Shown here: positions 23,555-27,601 of the stretch, piece by piece
Position numbering within the stretch: the first letter of the stretch is position 1
How the letters are laid out: each line of letters begins with the position of its first letter
Assembly (NCBI GenBank): GCA_900556555.1
Contig: USPF01000031.1
Location: 1 to 27,601, forward strand
DNA length: 27,601 nt
Source: an uncultured Blautia sp.
Lineage (GTDB): Bacteria > Bacillota > Clostridia > Lachnospirales > Lachnospiraceae
Direction: 5' to 3'
Position numbers and translations under genes: made by a program
Notes under the pieces: model-generated
What the model was told of the DNA's origin: nothing
What the model saw: the letters and a program-made list of their open reading frames with translations, nothing else
The model's database searches: none

Positions 23555-25162
23555 ATGAAGCTGACTTTTATTGGTGCTGCTCATGAGGTGACAGGGAGCT
23601 GTTATTATCTGGAGGCAGCGGGGAAGAAGTTTATTGTTGACTGTGGTATGGAGCAAGGGCCTGACCAGTATGAGAACCAGGATATTCCGGTGCCCCTTTC
23701 AGAGTTGGATTTTGCTCTTTTGACCCATGCCCATATTGACCATTCGGGAAATTTCCCATTGGCCTATGCAAAAGGCTTCCGTGGACCTGTTTATGCGACT
23801 TCTGCCACTTGTGCCCTGTGTGACATTATGTTGCGTGACAGTGCCCATATCCAGATGTTCGAGGCAGAATGGAGAAACAGGAAGGCCAGAAGAAATGGGC
23901 AGGCAGAGTTTGTGCCGGCTTATACCATGGAAGATGCACTGGGGGTTATTCAGCTTTTTGCTGAGTGCAGCTATGATAAAGTCATCGAACTTGCGGAAGG
24001 TATTAAGGTGCGTTTTGTAGATGCAGGTCATCTGCTTGGCTCTGCCAGTATTGAATTGTGGATCACAGAAGAAGGCGAGGAACGTAAGATTGTATTTTCC
24101 GGTGATATCGGAAACCTGGATCAGCCATTGATTAAAGACCCTACATACATTGAAAGTGCAGATTATGTAGTGATGGAGTCGACTTACGGTGACAGAAGCC
24201 ATGGAGAAAAGCCGGAATATGTGCAGGCACTTACAGAGGTTGTGCGGAAGACCTTTGCCAGAGGCGGAAATGTAGTCATTCCTTCTTTTGCTGTTGGCCG
24301 TACTCAGGAGATGCTGTACTTTTTGCGTAAAATCAAAGAAGATAACCTGCTTCCGGAATTTCCGGGATTCGAGGTCTATGTGGATAGCCCTCTGGCTGTG
24401 CAGGCAACGACGATATTCAAGGAGCATTATACAGAATGCTATGATGAAGAAGCCATGGAACTGATTAATAAGGGAATCAACCCCATTGCATTTCCGGGGC
24501 TTCGTCTGTCCATTACCAGTGATGAATCAAGAGCCATTAACTTTAATGACAAACCGAAGGTTATCCTTTCTGCCAGCGGTATGTGTGATGCGGGCCGGAT
24601 TAAGCATCATCTGAAACATAATCTGTGGAGAAGGGAGTCTACAATTTTATTTGTTGGTTATCAGGCAATTGGAACTTTAGGAAGGGCTTTAGTGGAAGGT
24701 GCTACGGATGTAAGGCTTTTCGGTGAGGATATTCATGTCAATGCGGAGATTATCCGTCTGCCGGGTATCAGCGGACACGCAGATGACCAGGGGCTTATGA
24801 GGTGGGCTAGTTCCTTTAAGGAGAAGCCTAAGAGCGTCTTTGTGGCTCATGGCGATGACCAGGTTTGTGATATTTTTGCAAAACGTCTGGAAACGGAGCT
24901 TGGATATTCTGCACTTGCACCGTACAGTGGAACGGAAGTAGACCTGCTGACCAATGAAGTGACGAAACAGACCGTTGGTATTGTAGTGAAGCATACAGAG
25001 CAGAAAGCTAAGAGCAGGAAGGCGGCAGGTGTATTTGCGAGACTGGTGGCAGCCGGACAGCGACTTATGGCTGTTATTCGCAGGAATGAGGGCGGTGCCA
25101 ATAAGGATCTGGCAAAATTCGCTGATCAGATAAATTCCCTTTGTGATAAGTGGGATAGATAG
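23555..25162 (+). CDS. Beta-CASP metallo-beta-lactamase RNA nuclease
   Basis: A 535-aa protein of the MBL/beta-CASP family, the fold used by RNase J and CPSF-73 type RNA-processing enzymes. MBL motifs are HAHIDHSG (58-65), DAGHLLGS and SGDIG, beta-CASP motifs ESTYGD and later ILSASGMCDAGRIKHHL, and near the end SGHADDQG and FVAHGDDQ. All metal-site His/Asp are present. The C-terminal 70 residues are a Lys/Arg-rich extension after the core. It is likely a cytoplasmic RNA exo/endonuclease; DNA substrates cannot be excluded. The start is ATG 23555, with AAGGGGG 8 bases before, inside the inverted repeat. Confidence 0.92.
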   Translation: MKLTFIGAAHEVTGSCYYLEAAGKKFIVDCGMEQGPDQYENQDIPVPLSELDFALLTHAHIDHSGNFPLAYAKGFRGPVYATSATCALCDIMLRDSAHIQMFEAEWRNRKARRNGQAEFVPAYTMEDALGVIQLFAECSYDKVIELAEGIKVRFVDAGHLLGSASIELWITEEGEERKIVFSGDIGNLDQPLIKDPTYIESADYVVMESTYGDRSHGEKPEYVQALTEVVRKTFARGGNVVIPSFAVGRTQEMLYFLRKIKEDNLLPEFPGFEVYVDSPLAVQATTIFKEHYTECYDEEAMELINKGINPIAFPGLRLSITSDESRAINFNDKPKVILSASGMCDAGRIKHHLKHNLWRRESTILFVGYQAIGTLGRALVEGATDVRLFGEDIHVNAEIIRLPGISGHADDQGLMRWASSFKEKPKSVFVAHGDDQVCDIFAKRLETELGYSALAPYSGTEVDLLTNEVTKQTVGIVVKHTEQKAKSRKAAGVFARLVAAGQRLMAVIRRNEGGANKDLAKFADQINSLCDKWDR

Positions 25163-25174
25163 TTGATAATACAC

Positions 25175-25215
25175 AACAGGCAGAGCTTTGCTTTTTAAAG
25201 TCCTGCCTGTTTTTG
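25175..25215 (+). terminator. Terminator of the nuclease gene
   Basis: AACAGGCAG (25175-25183) pairs with CTGCCTGTT (25203-25211), followed by a T-rich run. It lies 12 bases after the stop. Confidence 0.8.
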
Positions 25216-25264
25216 TGTGGGATTATTTTGTATATCAGAAAAATAAAATGGAAGGAGTTTTACA

Positions 25265-25336
25265 GTGAAAAAATATAGAAGAGAACGTGCAGAAGCAAGG
25301 AACTTACTGGGAAAACGCCTGTGGAGGTTCCGGTGA
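25265..25336 (+). CDS. Possible 23-aa basic peptide
   Basis: GTG 25265 opens a frame that ends at TGA 25334-25336 and gives a 23-residue, strongly Arg/Lys-rich peptide (KKYRRERAEARNLLGKRLWR). AAGGAG lies about 9 bases before, and the frame sits alone between two terminators (25175-25215 and 25354-25398). No promoter is obvious. It may be chance, a remnant or a real small protein. Confidence 0.25.
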   Translation: MKKYRRERAEARNLLGKRLWRFR

Positions 25337-25353
25337 TACTGTAAAATGTAAAG

Positions 25354-25398
25354 AAAAATACTGGTGGTCAGAAAGGATTCTGCACCGCCAGTATTTTT
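25354..25398. terminator. Bidirectional terminator
   Basis: AAAAATACTGGTGG (25354-25367) pairs with CCGCCAGTATTTTT (25385-25398), 14 bp with one G-T pair. It ends the minus-strand GH120 gene, whose stop is at 25406, and any plus-strand transcript from the small region before it. Confidence 0.85.
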
Positions 25399-25405
25399 GT
25401 ATGCT

Positions 25406-27397
25406 TTATTTATTTACCAATGGTTTTTTTGCGTCTTTAGCATTTGCAAAAGGACCTGGAATCACATCTACGCCCCGGTGTCCGCCGAAATAGTCTTTGT
25501 CGAACTGAATGTCTGTTCCATCTGGATTTTCAAACCGCTGTTCCGGTTCAAATGCCATGCCAAGCACATCCGTATTAATCATTCTGCCCCTAAAGGCTTT
25601 CAGGCAGTCATAGATATTGGTATCCAGATAATAATTTCCGTCTTTTTCAAGAAGCTCTACTTTTACGTCTTCAGAGGAAATAAGACCATTGACTTCATTT
25701 TTGCAGGCTTTTGCACCGCCAAGGTAAGCGTTTCCTTCTGTCCATACAGGCAGATGACCAAAATGTACAGGCTCCAGTGCACTCATGTTGGCTGGCTGGC
25801 TGAAATCAAACTGAGCCTTCCATTCTTCATAAGTAGGATATTCATCAAACATCCAGGTACCTGCTTTCTGGTTTTCTGTGTCAAATCCGTCGTTGGAATC
25901 GTGCATGATAATCACATCCTTGTCAGGCCATTTCTGAACAAAAATATTGTTATAAAATCTGTCGTCACCATGCAGGAATGTCATAAATCCCATGACTTCT
26001 GTGCGGTGTGGGATATGATATGGTGTGTAACGCCAGCCGGTTCCTTCACCTACGCAGGTGAGAGCACCACAGATTAAATTATGTACCATAGCAACTCCCT
26101 GGGTCGCAAATCTCAAACTTGCTTCAGAAAGCATAATATTATGATCAATCAAAGTTGGTCCATGGCTTACTTCAACAAAGATATCCTGGGACATCATGCC
26201 GCCCTTTAAAACTTTGGCAAAAGCCGGGCGCTGGTTATCATGGAGAAGATTTTGGGACAGGCGGGTTCCCTGTGCTTCCCAGTCGCACCAGATTCCCATA
26301 GTGCAATGGTGAATGTGATTTCTTCTCATCGTTACGTCAATGGCAGCATGCATCTTAATTCCTGCGATTTCCGCCCCGCCCTGCTCCATCATATTGTTGA
26401 TATGGTGGATGTGGTTATCTTCGATTAAACTGAATACACCGCCCATACGTCCGATGATTCCGCCCTGTTCACAGTGGTGAATATTATTTCTGCGGATAAT
26501 GTGACCGCCGATGTTTTCCTTCAGCCATCCGTGATACTGGCCGCGGCATACAGCGTCACGTTCCATTTGTGTAGGGCTTTTTACGTATTTATAAGTGAAA
26601 TAATGGTCATTTGCAGGGTCGAGATATTTCCCTACAGAAATACCAGCACACTTGCTGTTGGAGATGTCACAGTCTTCTATGATCCAGCCTTTGCTCCAGT
26701 GCGGGCCAATCATACCATCTTGAAACGCAGCCGGGGGAGCCCAGGTGGTAGCAGCTTTATTAATGTTAAATCCACTTACGGTAATGTAGTTTCTGCCTGT
26801 TGCGGATGGCATGAAGCATTCCCTTCTTACATTGATTTCCACGTTTTCTTCATTGGGATTTTTGCCCTGGAAGTTTGCGTAAATTACGGTTTCGTCGTTT
26901 TCTTCATCCTGCTCGGTGTACCATTTGTAGACAGAGTCTTCCGGCATCCAGCTGCATTCATACACCTCTCCTTTGATACAGTCCAAAAGAGAAGAGGTTT
27001 CGTATAAAGCCTTATCATTCAGATATACACATCCGGTATGTTTATCAGCTTTTGCGAAATACCAGTCCCCATACACAAATGTTGTATAAGGATTATAATT
27101 TCCGAAAACACTGTTTGGCACACGGCAGACCCATACATTTCCTTCGTATAATTCCCAGGTTTTAATCTGTTCTGCACCTGTGATCACGGCTTTGAGAGGC
27201 TCTGTACTACGGTAAGTAATCCGTGCATTCTCTGTTCCGGCATTAACTGGGTCTACATATTCACGATAAATACCTGGAGCTACCAGAACTTCATCTCCGG
27301 GCTGTGCTATTTTAGCAGCATCGTTAATGTGGCGAAATGGCATCTGGGAAGTTCCATTTCCATCATATCCTGCGTTTGCATTTACATAAATCTTCAT
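25406..27397 (-). CDS. GH120-type beta-xylosidase (right-handed beta-helix)
   Basis: A 663-aa protein with a parallel beta-helix fold (repeated NHIHH and ITVSGF-type turns). It matches, as I remember it, the GH120 beta-xylosidase XylC family: GDWYFAK, YANFQGKNPNEENVEINVRR, APPAAFQDGMIGPHWSKGW, DWEAQGTRLSQN and FVEVSHGPTLIDHN. The predicted catalytic pair is Asp372 (CDWEAQG) and Glu409 (VEVSHG). It releases xylose from xylo-oligosaccharides. There is no signal peptide, so it acts on imported oligosaccharides in the cytoplasm. AGGAGG lies 12 bases before the ATG. It stands alone with its own promoter at 27435-27463; transport genes, if linked, are outside the window. Confidence 0.88.
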   Translation of the reverse strand: MKIYVNANAGYDGNGTSQMPFRHINDAAKIAQPGDEVLVAPGIYREYVDPVNAGTENARITYRSTEPLKAVITGAEQIKTWELYEGNVWVCRVPNSVFGNYNPYTTFVYGDWYFAKADKHTGCVYLNDKALYETSSLLDCIKGEVYECSWMPEDSVYKWYTEQDEENDETVIYANFQGKNPNEENVEINVRRECFMPSATGRNYITVSGFNINKAATTWAPPAAFQDGMIGPHWSKGWIIEDCDISNSKCAGISVGKYLDPANDHYFTYKYVKSPTQMERDAVCRGQYHGWLKENIGGHIIRRNNIHHCEQGGIIGRMGGVFSLIEDNHIHHINNMMEQGGAEIAGIKMHAAIDVTMRRNHIHHCTMGIWCDWEAQGTRLSQNLLHDNQRPAFAKVLKGGMMSQDIFVEVSHGPTLIDHNIMLSEASLRFATQGVAMVHNLICGALTCVGEGTGWRYTPYHIPHRTEVMGFMTFLHGDDRFYNNIFVQKWPDKDVIIMHDSNDGFDTENQKAGTWMFDEYPTYEEWKAQFDFSQPANMSALEPVHFGHLPVWTEGNAYLGGAKACKNEVNGLISSEDVKVELLEKDGNYYLDTNIYDCLKAFRGRMINTDVLGMAFEPEQRFENPDGTDIQFDKDYFGGHRGVDVIPGPFANAKDAKKPLVNK

Positions 27398-27434
27398 GGC
27401 TACACAGTTCCTCCTGTTTTCTATTCGTGATTCT

Positions 27435-27463
27435 ATTATAAAATTTTGGCAGGAAAGGGTAAA
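27435..27463 (-). promoter_or_regulatory. Promoter of the GH120 gene
   Basis: On the minus strand: TTTACC (27458-27463), a 17-base spacer, perfect TATAAT (27435-27440), about 40 bases before the ATG. Confidence 0.65.
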
Positions 27464-27501
27464 TATAAAAAAGTGTTCAGATGCTATAAAAAAATGAAAT
27501 A

Positions 27502-27530
27502 TTTACAAGAAAATACATCAGTGCTATACT
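27502..27530 (+). promoter_or_regulatory. Outward promoter for a gene beyond the right edge
   Basis: TTTACA (27502-27507), a 17-base spacer, TATACT (27525-27530). The next 70 bases hold no open gene start with a ribosome site, so its gene lies outside the window. It is divergent from the GH120 gene. Confidence 0.65.
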
Positions 27531-27601
27531 GGACAGACACATGAAGAAAAGTCCAGCTAATAAATGTCAATAGATAAATGAAAAATATTTTCTCCATAAA
27601 A

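Noticed and set aside
23699..24427. A 242-codon minus-strand frame inside the nuclease gene
   Set aside because: It is antisense to the beta-CASP nuclease, whose motifs are intact, and has no domain signature.
26474..27007. A 177-codon open frame on the plus strand
   Set aside because: It lies antisense within the GH120 gene, has no ribosome site and no family resemblance; the minus-strand frame carries clear GH120 motifs.

Overview
The window looks like about 27.6 kb of chromosome from an anaerobic gut Firmicute of the Lachnospiraceae type. The reasons are AT-rich coding with A/G-rich Shine-Dalgarno sites, many TTG/GTG starts, sigma-A promoters, a Gram-positive Tad locus with no secretin, a GH120 beta-xylosidase, and sigma/anti-sigma pairs with DUF4367-like membrane proteins. 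The genus cannot be fixed from sequence alone. There is no rRNA, CRISPR array, transposase or prophage.

Left part (1-8760): the 3' part of a tRNA-Lys(CTT) with its terminator; an ECF-like sigma factor and membrane anti-sigma; a YqeY-like protein; a UPF0126/TRIC-type membrane protein divergent from an Na+-dependent amino-acid (NSS) transporter; a membrane acyltransferase broken by one in-frame TGA; a membrane-anchored CapA-like protein; a small hypothetical protein; a YbaK-type Cys-tRNA(Pro) deacylase; and an SGNH hydrolase. Most of these are single-gene units with recognisable promoters and terminators.

Centre (8887-18955): one tightly packed, overlapping Tad (Flp-type pilus) operon behind a TTTACA-17-TATAAT promoter. 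Order: prepilin peptidase 1, TadZ-like protein, TadA ATPase, TadB, a TadC with a large predicted extracellular domain, a 55-aa Flp pilin, a DUF5702-like pseudopilin, a TadE with two tandem His/Cys repeats, prepilin peptidase 2, a second TadE-like protein, and a DUF6382-like/FHA membrane protein. A rhomboid protease follows with its own promoter. Flp and the two TadE-like proteins carry a similar predicted cleavage site, (A/G)|xxxVE; the DUF5702-like protein has Ala at +5. The two GxGD peptidases could therefore serve different substrates. This is the most interesting region.

Right part (18974-27601): a soluble orphan histidine kinase, a HIT hydrolase, a second sigma factor, murG on the opposite strand, then an anti-sigma-like DUF4367 protein and a secreted DUF6147-like protein, so that murG sits between a sigma gene and its likely partner. 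Next come a beta-CASP metallo-beta-lactamase nuclease whose start region is covered by a long inverted repeat, and a cytoplasmic GH120 beta-xylosidase on the minus strand. A strong promoter points out of the right edge.
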